Below are positions 30,581 to 39,861 of a stretch of DNA of 64,000 nt, in pieces. The notes under the pieces were generated by a model. That model was not told where the DNA came from, did no database searches, and was given only the letters and a program-made list of their open reading frames with translations. Origin of the DNA: Arthrobacter sp. StoSoilB19. GTDB taxonomy: Bacteria; Actinomycetota; Actinomycetes; Actinomycetales; Micrococcaceae. Made by a program: the position numbers and the translations under genes. The stretch is taken from positions 930,001 through 994,000 of the forward strand of contig NZ_AP024650.1 in NCBI RefSeq assembly GCF_019977275.1, given 5' to 3'. Position 1 is the stretch's first letter. The number at the start of each line of letters is the position of its first letter.

Positions 30581-31531
30581 ATGTCCGTGCACCCCATGGT
30601 GCCCACACCAGGCCGCGGTGCTCCGCTGCAACCGCCGGGCAGGCCATCAAACGGCAAGCCAGCTCCGGGCAGGAACCGGGGCCACAGAAGGCTGCTGTGG
30701 CTGGCCCTTGCGGTAGTACTGGTCATCGTCGGGACCATCACCCTGGCCGTGGTCCGGTCCGAGCCACTCACCGGTGCCGTGGTCCCCACCCAGCCGGCCG
30801 TACCCGCAGCGCCGGTGGCGGCAGCTCCGCCGTCGTTGCAGGACAGCGTGGACGACATCCTCAGTGACGCGGCCGAATACCGGATTGGGCTGGCGCTCGC
30901 CGATGTGTCCGGAGGTGCGGAACGGACGTTCGGCGACCAGGACACGTTCACCGCGGCCAGCACGGCCAAGATCCTCACTGCCGCCGCCTACTATCACCTG
31001 GTGGAAAACGGGCAGGCGGGCCTGGAGGATCCCATGGGCGACTACGACGCCGCGTTCCAACTCAAAGCCATGGTCAACGACAGCAACAACGACTCCTGGC
31101 TGTTGCTGATGGATGCCATGGGGTACCCGCAGTTGATCGCCTACGCGGGCTCCATCGGCGTCACCTACGACCCCGAAGAGAACCTCCTGACCGCGGCGGA
31201 CATGGCCCTGATCCTGAAGAAGCTCTATGCAGGCGAACTCCTGGATAAGGACAACACGGCGCAGCTGCTCAGCTACATGCAGGACACCAACAACGAGGAC
31301 CTCATCCCGGCGGGATCACGGTCCGGTGTGGATGTCTACCACAAGTACGGGGAAGTCTCCGGGGAACTGCACGACGCCGCGCTCCTGAGCTACCGCGGTT
31401 CGACCTTCGCCCTGGTCATCTATACGGAGAACCCCGACGGCGGGGCGGATGAGGGCCAGGCCGAGGTGATCCGGGACCTGACCAGGGCGGTGGAGGACGC
31501 ACTCTTCCCGGTGGGAGTGGCAGGAAAATAG
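30581..31531 (+). CDS. Membrane-anchored serine hydrolase, class A beta-lactamase-like
   Basis: 316 residues from ATG 30581 (GGAG about 10 nt upstream). A basic, Pro-rich N-terminus is followed by one membrane anchor (LLWLALAVVLVIVGTITLAV, about 38-57), a Pro/Ala linker and an extracellular domain. Active-site motifs of the serine beta-lactamase fold: STAKI (Ser-x-x-Lys), DSNND (SDN-like) and HKYGEVSG (KTG-like, with Tyr replacing Thr). It could be a cell-wall peptidase or a beta-lactamase relative; altered motifs argue against a classical beta-lactamase. Monocistronic. Confidence 0.78.
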   Translation: MSVHPMVPTPGRGAPLQPPGRPSNGKPAPGRNRGHRRLLWLALAVVLVIVGTITLAVVRSEPLTGAVVPTQPAVPAAPVAAAPPSLQDSVDDILSDAAEYRIGLALADVSGGAERTFGDQDTFTAASTAKILTAAAYYHLVENGQAGLEDPMGDYDAAFQLKAMVNDSNNDSWLLLMDAMGYPQLIAYAGSIGVTYDPEENLLTAADMALILKKLYAGELLDKDNTAQLLSYMQDTNNEDLIPAGSRSGVDVYHKYGEVSGELHDAALLSYRGSTFALVIYTENPDGGADEGQAEVIRDLTRAVEDALFPVGVAGK

Positions 31532-31598
31532 CGCACGCCACACCGCCCGGGAGCCCGCCGAGTCGCCCGCGGTGGAAGCTTTAGGCCAGACTGTTACC

Positions 31599-32960
31599 GT
31601 GAGCAACAACCCCCGGACTGCCCTGGCCGTCGCCGGACTCAGCCTGGGCACGGCACTGAACCCACTGAACTCCTCCATGATCGCCGTGGCCCTGGTGGTG
31701 CTGCGCGCCGACTTCGGGCTCGACGTTGCTGCCGTCACCTGGGTGGTCACCTCGTTCTACCTGGCCTCCGCAGCCGGGCAGCCGGTGATGGGCCGGCTCG
31801 CCGACCGGTTCGGCCCGCGCCGGATGTTCATGCTGGGCATGGGACTGGTCGCCGTCACCTGCGCGCTGGCCCCGCTGGCCCCGAACTTCGCGCTGCTCTG
31901 CGTGGCACGGGCGGTCATGGCTCTGGGAACTGCCACCGCATATCCCAGTGCCGTGGTGATGGTGGGTGCTCTGGCGCACCGGGCCAAGGTGGACTCGGCC
32001 CGCCCGCTGGGCCGGTTGCAGATGGCCAACACGTCCGCAGCCGCGGTGGGCCCGGTGGTCGGCGGCCTGCTGGTGGGCTTCGTGGGCTGGGAGTCGCTAT
32101 TCCTGGTCAACGTCCCGCTGGCACTCGCGGCGTTGCTGACCGTGCGGAAGGCCGCACCGCCGGACCAGGTCCGGGAGCGCGGCAGCGTGGCGGAACTGGT
32201 GCGGGACTCCGACGTCCCGGGCATTGCCGGGTTCATCGCCGCCCTTCTCCTGGTCATGATGGCTGCGCTGAACGTCGCGCCGGACTACCGGTGGTGGATG
32301 CTGGCCACCGGAACCGTGGTCGCGGGGCTGTTTGCCTGGCGGGAGCTGCGCTTCGCCAAACCCTTCCTGAACCTGCGGCTGCTGGGCCGGAACCGGCCGC
32401 TGATGCTCGTGTACCTGGCGTTCGCCGTGTTCAGCAGCGTGTACTACTTCGTCTTTTTCGGCCTCCCGCAGCTGCTGCAGGAAGCCGGCGGTTACGACCC
32501 CGGCGTGGTGGGGCTGCTGATGCTGCCCCTGGCCGGCATGTCCGTGGTAGCCACCCCGTGGGCAGTCTCCGCCATGGGAAGGTTCGGTGTCCGGCGGGTG
32601 CTGCTTGCCGGCGTCGTCCTTTTGACCGTGGTGGCGGCGCTCATGTGGCTGCTGACCGGCACGCTGGCCATCCCCGTTGTGGTGGTACTGACCGCGTTGA
32701 TGGGCATCCCGTACGGCACGGTCAGCATCGCCTCCAACCAGGGCATGTTCGTGTCCACCCGGCCGCAGGACCGCGGGGTGGCGGCCGGGATCTACCAGAC
32801 CTGCCGCTACGTGGGCGCGATCACCGCCACCGTGATGATCGGCGTGTTCGCATCAGGCGGGGTGCACCAGGACAGCTGGATGCGGATGGTGCTGGCCATG
32901 CTGGTGCTCTGTGCCGTGACGTTCGGGATCTCCGTGTTCTGGCGGCAGCAGAAGGCCTAG
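31599..32960 (+). CDS. MFS drug/metabolite exporter of the DHA2 type
   Basis: 453 residues from GTG 31599; GTG 31572 is an alternative. A CAGACT element ends 6 nt before 31599, suggesting a leaderless start. Many membrane segments (12-14). NPLNSSMIAVAL, TWVVTSFYLASAAGQPVMGRLAD and RFGPRRMFMLGM are motifs of the DHA2/EmrB-like family; AVPRAVMALGTA-like motif C is represented by CVARAVMALGTATAYPSA. Proton-driven efflux of drugs or metabolites is likely; substrate unknown. The next gene is convergent, 15 nt away. Confidence 0.83.
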   Translation: MSNNPRTALAVAGLSLGTALNPLNSSMIAVALVVLRADFGLDVAAVTWVVTSFYLASAAGQPVMGRLADRFGPRRMFMLGMGLVAVTCALAPLAPNFALLCVARAVMALGTATAYPSAVVMVGALAHRAKVDSARPLGRLQMANTSAAAVGPVVGGLLVGFVGWESLFLVNVPLALAALLTVRKAAPPDQVRERGSVAELVRDSDVPGIAGFIAALLLVMMAALNVAPDYRWWMLATGTVVAGLFAWRELRFAKPFLNLRLLGRNRPLMLVYLAFAVFSSVYYFVFFGLPQLLQEAGGYDPGVVGLLMLPLAGMSVVATPWAVSAMGRFGVRRVLLAGVVLLTVVAALMWLLTGTLAIPVVVVLTALMGIPYGTVSIASNQGMFVSTRPQDRGVAAGIYQTCRYVGAITATVMIGVFASGGVHQDSWMRMVLAMLVLCAVTFGISVFWRQQKA

Positions 32961-32975
32961 GCAGCCGGCGCACTC

Positions 32976-34271
32976 CTAGTCACCCCGATCTATTACCGGC
33001 GTGACCCGGATCCGGGCAATCCGTAACCGGTCCATGCTGAGGACCGTCAACACGTACCCCGGTATCTGCACCCGGTCGCCTGCCTTTGGGAGGCGGCCCA
33101 GGCGGTCCATCACGAACCCGGCCACCGTTTCGTAGTGCCCCTCCGGGAGTTCGATTCCGGCGGCGGCCTTGAACTCCTGCAGGATCAGGCCGCCGTCCAC
33201 GTCGATGGTTCCGTTGGCCACGTTGACCCGGTCCTCGTGCTCGGCGCCGGTGTCGTATTCGTCGTAGATCTCGCCCACCAGTTCCTCCACCAGGTCTTCG
33301 AGCGTGACCACGCCGTCGGTGCCCCCGTACTCATCCACCACCAAAGCGATGTGCTGGTTGGTCTTGCGCATCCGTGAGAGGGAGGGGAGCACGCGGTTGG
33401 TGCCGGGCAGGGGCAGGATCTCCCGGGCGATGTCCCGCACGGGCGAATGGTCCTGCACCTCGTCGCGGGGCATCAGGTCGCGGATGTGGACGAAGCCCAG
33501 GACGTCATCCGGGCTGCGCCCGATCACCGGAAACCGTGAGTACGGGCCGTCCCTGACCATCCGGCGGGCGTCCGCCACCGTCATGGCACCGTCGATGAAG
33601 GTCACCTCCGTGCGCGGGCGCATCACCTCCTGCAGCGTCCGGTCGCCGGCGCCGAACACGTCGGCCAGGATGTGGCGGCTGCTCTCTTCGAGGAGTTCGT
33701 TCTCGGCCACCATGTCCCAGAGCTCTTCGGAACTGATGCTTTCCCGCTTGACGCGCGGGTCACCGCCAAAGAGCCTGACCACGGCGTCCGTCGAGACCGA
33801 CAGGAGCCAGATGACCGGCCGCATGGCATGCGACAGGGCAATCAGCGGCGGGGCCAGGATGCGGGTGAAGGCAACAGGGCTTTGCAGCGCCAGCCTCTTG
33901 GGGGCGAGTTCGCCCAGGACCAGGGAAAGAAAAGCCACCAGCAGGGTCATGCCGATGAAGGACACGGGCCCGGCAGCCGCACCAAGTCCGAGGGCTTCAA
34001 GGAGGGGTACGACGGCGGGAGCGATCGCCGAGGCCCCATACGCCGCCGAGAAGAATCCGGACAGGGTCACGCCGATCTGGACCGTGGAGAGGAAACGGTT
34101 GGGGTTGCGGGCAAGGGCGGCAGTCCGGGCGCCGGTGTCCCCGGATTTCTCGATGCGGCGCACCTGGCTTTCGCGCAGGGAGACCAGTGCGATTTCCGCC
34201 GCCGCGAACACCCCGCCCAGCAGCACGAAACCGAGAACCAAAGCGATATTAACCAGGGTGCCGCTGTCCAT
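32976..34271 (-). CDS. CNNM/CorC (HlyC-type) transporter-like protein with CBS pair
   Basis: 431 residues. Domains in order: DUF21 membrane domain (about 1-190) beginning VLGFVLLGGVFAAAEIALVSLRES and containing VLGELAPKRLALQSP; two CBS domains (about 205-330) starting after VMRPRTEVTFID; and a C-terminal CorC_HlyC domain (about 345-425) with EDRVNVANGTIDVDGGLIL and FVMDRLGRLPKAGD. The family is linked to magnesium or cobalt efflux; the old hemolysin name is misleading. Apparently monocistronic. Confidence 0.9.
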   Translation of the reverse strand: MDSGTLVNIALVLGFVLLGGVFAAAEIALVSLRESQVRRIEKSGDTGARTAALARNPNRFLSTVQIGVTLSGFFSAAYGASAIAPAVVPLLEALGLGAAAGPVSFIGMTLLVAFLSLVLGELAPKRLALQSPVAFTRILAPPLIALSHAMRPVIWLLSVSTDAVVRLFGGDPRVKRESISSEELWDMVAENELLEESSRHILADVFGAGDRTLQEVMRPRTEVTFIDGAMTVADARRMVRDGPYSRFPVIGRSPDDVLGFVHIRDLMPRDEVQDHSPVRDIAREILPLPGTNRVLPSLSRMRKTNQHIALVVDEYGGTDGVVTLEDLVEELVGEIYDEYDTGAEHEDRVNVANGTIDVDGGLILQEFKAAAGIELPEGHYETVAGFVMDRLGRLPKAGDRVQIPGYVLTVLSMDRLRIARIRVTPVIDRGD

Positions 34272-34323
34272 GACACGACCTTACCCAGCCGCGGACCCGC
34301 CGGCGCCTGCCTTCGTGTCGAAG

Positions 34324-35082
34324 TCAGGACGCCGCGGGGCGGGGCCGAAGCCGGAGTGCCTGCATACCGCCGTCAACAGCCAGGTCCACTCCCGTGGTGG
34401 ACCCGGCGAGGGGGCTGGCCAGGTATGTGACGGCTGCAGCGACCTCTTCCGGGCAGACGAGCCGGCCGTGCGGCTGACGGGCCTCAAGGGCGGCCCGCTC
34501 GGCCTCGGGGTCTGCCGCTGTGGACAGCAGGCGAGCGATCCACGGAGTGTCAGCGGTACCCGGGTTTACGCAGTTGACCCTGATCCCTTCCTGAAGGTGG
34601 TCGGCAGCCATGGCCAGGGTGAGTGACAGCACAGCACCCTTCGTTGCGCTGTAGAGGGCGCGTTGGGGCAGGCCTGCGGTAGCCGCGACGGAGCAAGTAT
34701 TGACGATCGCCGCGTGGGAGGACCGGCGCAAGTACGGAAGGGCGGCCCTTGAAACGCGGACTATACCCATCACATTGATATCAAACACACGGTGCCACTC
34801 GTCGTCGTCGTTGGATTCAATGGTGCCCTGTGCGCCCACTCCGGCGTTGTTGGCCAGGATGTCGATCCCGCCCAGCTGCTCTGCTGCCTGCCGTACGGCC
34901 CGCCGGACAGAGCTGTCATCCGAGACGTCGCACTGAATTGCTGTGACCCCTTTCGGCGCCTGCTCGGGGCGGAGGTCCAAAACCGCCACTGCTGCGCCGC
35001 GCTCCTGCAGCAATTGGGCCGTTGCGGCCCCTATTCCGGAGGCTCCGCCGGTGACGATTGCCTTAAGTCCCGCAAACTCCAT
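34324..35082 (-). CDS. SDR dehydrogenase, probable 2-keto-3-deoxy-L-fuconate dehydrogenase
   Basis: 252 residues. Classical SDR: TGGASGIGAATA (NAD loop), NNAGVG, catalytic Ser in VNTCSVAA and YSATKGA (Tyr-x3-Lys), then NPGTADTPW. Last gene of the six-gene L-fucose operon. In the non-phosphorylating route an SDR oxidises 2-keto-3-deoxy-L-fuconate to the 2,4-diketo acid, and this is the only candidate here. GAAAGGA precedes the ATG; the FAH gene ends 27 nt upstream. Substrate assignment rests on context. Confidence 0.85.
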   Translation of the reverse strand: MEFAGLKAIVTGGASGIGAATAQLLQERGAAVAVLDLRPEQAPKGVTAIQCDVSDDSSVRRAVRQAAEQLGGIDILANNAGVGAQGTIESNDDDEWHRVFDINVMGIVRVSRAALPYLRRSSHAAIVNTCSVAATAGLPQRALYSATKGAVLSLTLAMAADHLQEGIRVNCVNPGTADTPWIARLLSTAADPEAERAALEARQPHGRLVCPEEVAAAVTYLASPLAGSTTGVDLAVDGGMQALRLRPRPAAS

Positions 35083-35109
35083 TGTCTGGTCCTTTCGTGG
35101 TCGGGCTAC

Positions 35110-35955
35110 CTAGCCCTGGAAGAATTCCTGGCGCTGGCGGCCGAGTCCCGCTACTTCAATTTCGACGACGTCCCCGGCCTTCAGGTAAGGAAAGCGCCCG
35201 GACAGGGCGACCCCCTCCGGAGTGCCGGTGCAGATCAGGTCCCCTGGCTCAAGGACCAGGAACTGGCTGAGATCGTAGATCACCTGCTCCACCCCAAAGA
35301 TCAGGTCACGGGTGGAGGAGTCCTGGCGGATTTCACCGTTGACCCAGCTCCGTAACTGCAGGTCGCCGGCGTCCACTTCATCCGGGGTGACCAGGTACGG
35401 GCCGGTGGGGCAGAATCCGGCGCAGCTCTTTCCCTTGGACCACTGGCCGCCGGACACCTCCAGTTGGAATGTGCGCTCGGACAGGTCATTGACGGTGACG
35501 TAGCCGGCGATGTGGTCGCGAGCCTGTTCGGGGGACTGCAGATAGGAAGCCTGCCGCCCGATGACCACTCCCAGCTCGACCTCCCAGTCGGTCTTGGTGG
35601 ACCCGCGGGGAATCGCCACAGCATCGAACGGGCCTGCCACCGTGTTTGGGGCCTTATGGAAAATGATGGGCACCGACGGGGGAGCGGCCCCTGACTCGGC
35701 CGCATGGGCCGCATAGTTCATGCCCACGCATATGACCGATGACGGCCGGGCGATCGGGGCGCCGATCCGGGCACCATCAACTGCGATCTCTGCCAGTTCC
35801 CCGGCGGCTAGGGCTGCCGCTGTGCGCACCGGTCCGTCGGATTCCCAGAAGCCGGCATCGATGTCCGCCGCCACCTGTTCGAGGGAGTAGTACTTCTGGT
35901 GGTGCAGGACGGCTGGTACTTCCTTGCCTGGCTCGCCAATTCGTGCGAATTGCAT
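35110..35955 (-). CDS. Fumarylacetoacetate hydrolase family protein, probable 2,4-diketo-3-deoxy-L-fuconate hydrolase
   Basis: 281 residues. FAH-fold features: ICVGMNYAAHAAESG, the metal ligands in DWEVELGVVIG (two Glu) and VNDLSERTFQ (Asp), plus GKSCAGFCPTGPYLV and the C-terminal ICTGTPEGVALS. In the L-fucose and L-rhamnose non-phosphorylating pathways an enzyme of this type splits the 2,4-diketo-3-deoxy acid into pyruvate and L-lactate. It sits between the aldo/keto reductase and SDR genes of the operon with AAGAAGGA before its ATG. Family certain; substrate from context. Confidence 0.87.
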   Translation of the reverse strand: MQFARIGEPGKEVPAVLHHQKYYSLEQVAADIDAGFWESDGPVRTAAALAAGELAEIAVDGARIGAPIARPSSVICVGMNYAAHAAESGAAPPSVPIIFHKAPNTVAGPFDAVAIPRGSTKTDWEVELGVVIGRQASYLQSPEQARDHIAGYVTVNDLSERTFQLEVSGGQWSKGKSCAGFCPTGPYLVTPDEVDAGDLQLRSWVNGEIRQDSSTRDLIFGVEQVIYDLSQFLVLEPGDLICTGTPEGVALSGRFPYLKAGDVVEIEVAGLGRQRQEFFQG

Positions 35956-35995
35956 GGTCCTTCTTTCGCTAATTGATGCTGTTGGGTTGGGGGAA

Positions 35996-36967
35996 CTACG
36001 TGATGAGGCCGCGGTTGCGCAGCTCGGCCCATAGCTGGTCCGGGACTGCCTGCGATGCCAGATCGAGGTTTTGCTTCACCTGTTCGGGCGTCCGCATGCC
36101 CAGGACCACGCTTGTCACGGCGGGGTGCTGGTACGGGTACCTCAAGGCGGCGGCAGGGAGGGTGGTTCCATGCGACTCGCAGATGTCGGCCAGCAGGTAT
36201 GCCCGGTCTAAAAGCTGCGGGGGCGCGGGTTGGTAGTTGTAGGTGGCGTTGCGCGCCGGACGGTCTTTGGAGAGCAGGCCGGAGTTGAAGACTCCGACGT
36301 TCACTACTCCCACTTTCCGCTCAAGGCACGCCGGCAGCAGATCCGCTGCTGCTCCCTGCTCCAGCAGCGTGTACCGGCCCGCCAGCATGATCACATCGAT
36401 GTCCGTTTCGGTGACGAAGCGGGCGAGCATTTCGGACTGGTTCATGCCTGCGCCCCAGGCACCGATGACGCCCTCATCCCTCAAGGCGGACAGGGTGGGT
36501 GCGGCACCGTCGACAGCCTCGCTCCAGTAGTCGTCCGGGTCGTGGATGAAGACGATGTCGATCCGGTCAGTCCCGAGCCGCTGGAGGCTTTCCTCGATGG
36601 AGCGCAACACCCCCTCGCGTGAGTAGTCGCGGACCCGGACCAGATCATCGGGCACGTCGAACCCCTGGGTGTCCTTACCGTTCGGGGATGGGTTGGGTCG
36701 CAGTAGGCGCCCCACTTTGGTGCTGAGCACGTAGCTGTTGCGGTCCTGGCCGGCGAGTGCTTTTCCAAGGCGGCGCTCCGAAAGTCCCAGCCCGTAGTGT
36801 GGGGCTGTGTCGAAGTACCGGACGCCACCCTCCCAGGCTGCTTCAACGGCGTCGATCGCCTCCTGCTCCTGCACCTGCCGGTACAGGTTGCCGATGGGGG
36901 CGCCCCCGAACCCGAGGACGGGCAGTTGGATTGCGGTGCCGGGGATGGTGCGGGTTTCTGTTTGCAT
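35996..36967 (-). CDS. Aldo/keto reductase, probable L-fucose dehydrogenase
   Basis: 323 residues. AKR tetrad elements: GGVRYFDTAPHYGLGLSERR (Asp, Tyr), LSTKVGRLL (Lys) and DIVFIHDPDDY (His). The VLGFGGAPIGNLY beginning and the HDPDDY segment are typical of the D-threo-aldose/L-fucose 1-dehydrogenase and pyridoxal dehydrogenase branch. In this operon it would oxidise L-fucose at C1 to L-fuconolactone. Its ATG is 2 nt from the lactonase stop, so the two are translationally close. Confidence 0.87.
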   Translation of the reverse strand: MQTETRTIPGTAIQLPVLGFGGAPIGNLYRQVQEQEAIDAVEAAWEGGVRYFDTAPHYGLGLSERRLGKALAGQDRNSYVLSTKVGRLLRPNPSPNGKDTQGFDVPDDLVRVRDYSREGVLRSIEESLQRLGTDRIDIVFIHDPDDYWSEAVDGAAPTLSALRDEGVIGAWGAGMNQSEMLARFVTETDIDVIMLAGRYTLLEQGAAADLLPACLERKVGVVNVGVFNSGLLSKDRPARNATYNYQPAPPQLLDRAYLLADICESHGTTLPAAALRYPYQHPAVTSVVLGMRTPEQVKQNLDLASQAVPDQLWAELRNRGLIT

Positions 36968-36969
36968 GG

Positions 36970-37845
36970 TTAGTCTTTCTCCTCTTCCGGGTGTGCCGGA
37001 CCCCGGACTGCCTTGAGTCCGTAAGCGCGAACTGCGGTTCCACGGGCGACGTTTTCGCGTTCGTAAGAGGAGGCGTCGGACATCGCCTGCTCCACCGTGA
37101 GAATCCAGTCCTGGTACGCGGCCGGCTCCGTCAGAGAGACCGGCCAGTCACTGCCGATCATGCACCGATCGGCCCCAAAAACGTTTAAGGCTTCCAGGAT
37201 GAAGGGCAGCGCCTGCGGCCCAAGTGGACGCGTGGGGTCAGCTTCCGCGCCCGCCCCTGAAATCTTCACGACGACGTTGGGCAGCCTGGCCAATCGACGC
37301 ATCGCTGTGCTCCATTCGCTGAGGCTGCCGGCTGCAATGGGTGGTTTGCCCATGTGGTCCAGCACTATGCACAGTTCCGGTATCCGGGCAGCAAAAGCTG
37401 CAAGTTCCGAAAGCTGCCACGAGCGGACGCAGGCGTCGAAGGCAAACCCGGCCCTCCCTACATGGCGGCCTCCGGCCAGTGTTTCCGCCGTCAGCATGAA
37501 ACCGGCCTCCCTGTCCTGGAACAGCTGGCGCACCCCGCGGACCAGGGGCCGCTGACACAGCTCCGCAAGGTCTTCGGACACGCCGTCCCCGCGGTTGATG
37601 GGGGCATAGGCCACAATCGCCGCCAGCTCCGGCCAGGTGGCCCGGAGGCTCGCCACCCAGTCAACTTCCTTCAGCGCCTGGTCATCACGGCAATCGGCCT
37701 GCACAAAGACAGCCTGCGTCCCGGGCGCGTGTGGAAGTTCCCGTGGAAGGAAGGGCCGGTTCAGGGAAGGGACACGGTTCAACCAGTCATAACTGAGCAC
37801 GGAAGGGTCCCAGACGTGGACGTGTGAGTCTATTACCTGAAGCAA
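36970..37845 (-). CDS. Amidohydrolase, probable L-fuconolactonase
   Basis: 291 residues from a TTG start preceded by GAGGG at 8 nt. Amidohydrolase-2 (TIM barrel) signature IDSHVHVWDPSVLSYDWL at the N-terminus, VLDHMGKPPI in the middle and IGSDWPVSL near the end, which supply the metal-binding His and Asp. COG3618 lactonases of this type open L-fucono-1,5-lactone to L-fuconate. The gene lies between fucU and the L-fucose dehydrogenase gene in a tight operon. Confidence 0.88.
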   Translation of the reverse strand: MLQVIDSHVHVWDPSVLSYDWLNRVPSLNRPFLPRELPHAPGTQAVFVQADCRDDQALKEVDWVASLRATWPELAAIVAYAPINRGDGVSEDLAELCQRPLVRGVRQLFQDREAGFMLTAETLAGGRHVGRAGFAFDACVRSWQLSELAAFAARIPELCIVLDHMGKPPIAAGSLSEWSTAMRRLARLPNVVVKISGAGAEADPTRPLGPQALPFILEALNVFGADRCMIGSDWPVSLTEPAAYQDWILTVEQAMSDASSYERENVARGTAVRAYGLKAVRGPAHPEEEKD

Positions 37846-37855
37846 CTGTCAGCCC

Positions 37856-38284
37856 TCATGCCTGTCCGTCGGGCCGAACGCCGATGGTCAGGAGCAGGTT
37901 CGCGTAGTGCCGGGTGTCCCCACTGGCGATGACGACGGCGACGTTCGGCGACCGCGCGGCATCGTAGAAGTCGAAGCGCTGGTGCGAAGTGATGGGAATT
38001 GCGGTGCCCAGCGCTCGTCCGTAGCCTTTGACTGCCTCCGTCCAGTTTCCGTCCGGAGGCGTCATTACCGCGGCGGCTTCGAGCGGAACGGCGTCGATCA
38101 GCACCTCCAGTACCTGGTCAATGGTCAGCAGGCCGGGCCGCAGATTCAGGGCTATCCGCCTCGCGGCTGCAGGGGCGCCGGTGTTGTGCGGGTAGTTTGC
38201 GTCCGCCAGGAGGATCTGCGAGCCGTGGCCGGATTCAGCGAGGGCTGCGAGCAGGCCCGGGTGGGTAAGTGTGTAGTTGATCAT
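37856..38284 (-). CDS. fucU: L-fucose mutarotase of the RbsD/FucU family
   Basis: 142 residues. MINYTLTHPGLLAALAESGHGSQILLAD contains the catalytic His of RbsD/FucU proteins, and the C-terminal HYANLLLTIGV supplies the conserved Tyr/Asn. It interconverts alpha and beta L-fucose so the dehydrogenase receives the right anomer. ATG overlaps the stop of the fuconate dehydratase gene (ATGA), showing translational coupling. Confidence 0.9.
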   Translation of the reverse strand: MINYTLTHPGLLAALAESGHGSQILLADANYPHNTGAPAAARRIALNLRPGLLTIDQVLEVLIDAVPLEAAAVMTPPDGNWTEAVKGYGRALGTAIPITSHQRFDFYDAARSPNVAVVIASGDTRHYANLLLTIGVRPDGQA

Positions 38285-39678
38285 GCCTGTTCCCCTACCC
38301 TTTCCCCGGTCCCTGCCCGAGCGAAGGCGACACCGCGCTCAGCGCGGGCCGATTCCCATGCCTGTTCGGCTTGGCCGGCGTCGGTGCCGGCCCAATAACT
38401 GCCCCGGGGAAAGGAATACGCCTGCAACGTCTGCTCCTTCAGTTCCGACGAGTACCCAGGGTTCGCCGGCATGATGTAGGCGCCGTCCCGGATGATGCAC
38501 GGATCCACAAAGTGTTCGTGCAAGTGATCCACGAATTCGGTGACCCTGCCGGCCAGGTCTCCGGAGACGGCAATGAAGTCGAAGATGGACAGGTGCTGGA
38601 CGAGTTCGCACAGACCTACCCCGCCGGCATGTGGGCACACCGGGACACCGAACTTGGCGGCCATCAACTGGACGGCCAGCACTTCGTTGACGCTGGCGAG
38701 CCGGCAGGCATCCAACTGGCAATAGTCGATCGCCCCGGCCTGGAAGAGCTGTTTGAAAAGGACGCGGTTCATGCCGTGCTCGCCGGTGGCCACCCCGATC
38801 GGTTGGACGGCCCTTCGGATCTCGGCGTGGCCCAGGACGTCATCCGGGCTGGTGGGTTCCTCGATCCACAGCGGATTGAATTCAGCCAGCTGCTTGATCC
38901 AGTCGATGGCCTGCGGAACATCCCATACCTGGTTTGCGTCGATCATGAGGTTGCCCTCTGGCCCGATGACTTCGCGGGCGATCCTGAGGCGGCGAATGTC
39001 GTCCTCGAGGGATGCGCCAACCTTGAGTTTGATGTGGCGGTAGCCCTGGTCCACGGCCTCCTGGCAGAGCCGCCGTAGCTTCTCGTCCGAGTAGCCCAGC
39101 CAACCGGCCGAGGTGGTGTAGCACGGGTAGCCGTCCCGGGCCAGCTGGTGGATGCGCTGATCCCGGGTGGGGTCGAGTCGTTCCAGAAGCGCCAGGGCTT
39201 CCTCCCGGGTGAGGGCATCTGAAAGGTAGCTGAGGTCGGCCGCGTCCACGATCTGTTCGGCGGTCATGTCCACCAGGTAACGCCACAGGGGCTTTCCCGA
39301 GCGGCGGGCGGCAAGATCCCAGACGGCGTTCATCACGGCTCCGAGGGCAAGGTGCTCCACGCCTTTATCGGGCCCCAGCCAGCGAAGCTGGGAATCACGT
39401 TTCAAGCTTCGGTACGCCTCGCCAAGGTTGCCGCAAAGGACATCCAAGTCTTGGCCTATGAGGGGCCTGGCGCGCAGTTCCATCGCGGCGGAGCACACCT
39501 CATTGCCCCTGCCGATGGTAAAGGTGAAGCCGCAGCCATAAAGGTCTGGGTCGTCCGTTTTCAGCACGATGTACGCAGCGGAGTAGTCTGCGTCATGATT
39601 CATGGCATCTGAACCGTCTGCGGAAAGCGACGTGGGAAACCGCACGTCGAAAATATCGAAACCGGTGATTTGTGGCAA
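38281..39678 (-). CDS. L-fuconate dehydratase (enolase superfamily)
   Basis: 465 residues from TTG 39678 with GGAGGG at 7 nt. Catalytic features of FucD: KLKVGASLEDD (Lys-x-Lys base), MIDANQVWDVP, WIEEPTSPDD and ATGEHGMN (three metal ligands) and CPHAGGVGLCE (His base). The long N-terminus with SDAMNHDADYSAAYIVL and GCGFTFTIGRGNE is specific to fuconate dehydratases. It dehydrates L-fuconate to 2-keto-3-deoxy-L-fuconate. First gene of the minus-strand fucose operon, divergent from the FadR-type regulator. Confidence 0.93.
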   Translation of the reverse strand: MPQITGFDIFDVRFPTSLSADGSDAMNHDADYSAAYIVLKTDDPDLYGCGFTFTIGRGNEVCSAAMELRARPLIGQDLDVLCGNLGEAYRSLKRDSQLRWLGPDKGVEHLALGAVMNAVWDLAARRSGKPLWRYLVDMTAEQIVDAADLSYLSDALTREEALALLERLDPTRDQRIHQLARDGYPCYTTSAGWLGYSDEKLRRLCQEAVDQGYRHIKLKVGASLEDDIRRLRIAREVIGPEGNLMIDANQVWDVPQAIDWIKQLAEFNPLWIEEPTSPDDVLGHAEIRRAVQPIGVATGEHGMNRVLFKQLFQAGAIDYCQLDACRLASVNEVLAVQLMAAKFGVPVCPHAGGVGLCELVQHLSIFDFIAVSGDLAGRVTEFVDHLHEHFVDPCIIRDGAYIMPANPGYSSELKEQTLQAYSFPRGSYWAGTDAGQAEQAWESARAERGVAFARAGTGERVGEQA

Positions 39679-39733
39679 GGTGAGCCCTCCAGGTTCAGGC
39701 CGTGAAGACGGCGCTCCAGCAACATCGCGAGCG

Positions 39734-39807
39734 TCATCTGATGTATGTGGAAGTATTTGATGAGAATATCGGAAGAAGCATCCCTTTCCAAGGGATACAT
39801 CTGATGA
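39734..39807. promoter_or_regulatory. Paired operator boxes of the fucose regulator
   Basis: TCATCTGATGTA (39734-39745) and TACATCTGATGA (39796-39807) are reverse complements except for the central base. CATCTGATG is nearly palindromic by itself. Centres are 63 bp apart, about six helical turns, in the divergent region between fuconate dehydratase and the regulator. A third copy lies before the ABC importer. Confidence 0.6.
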
Positions 39808-39861
39808 AAGTGAATTGTGCGTTCAGCGTCACTAGACGAAGCACTGGGAAAGGTGGCTGCG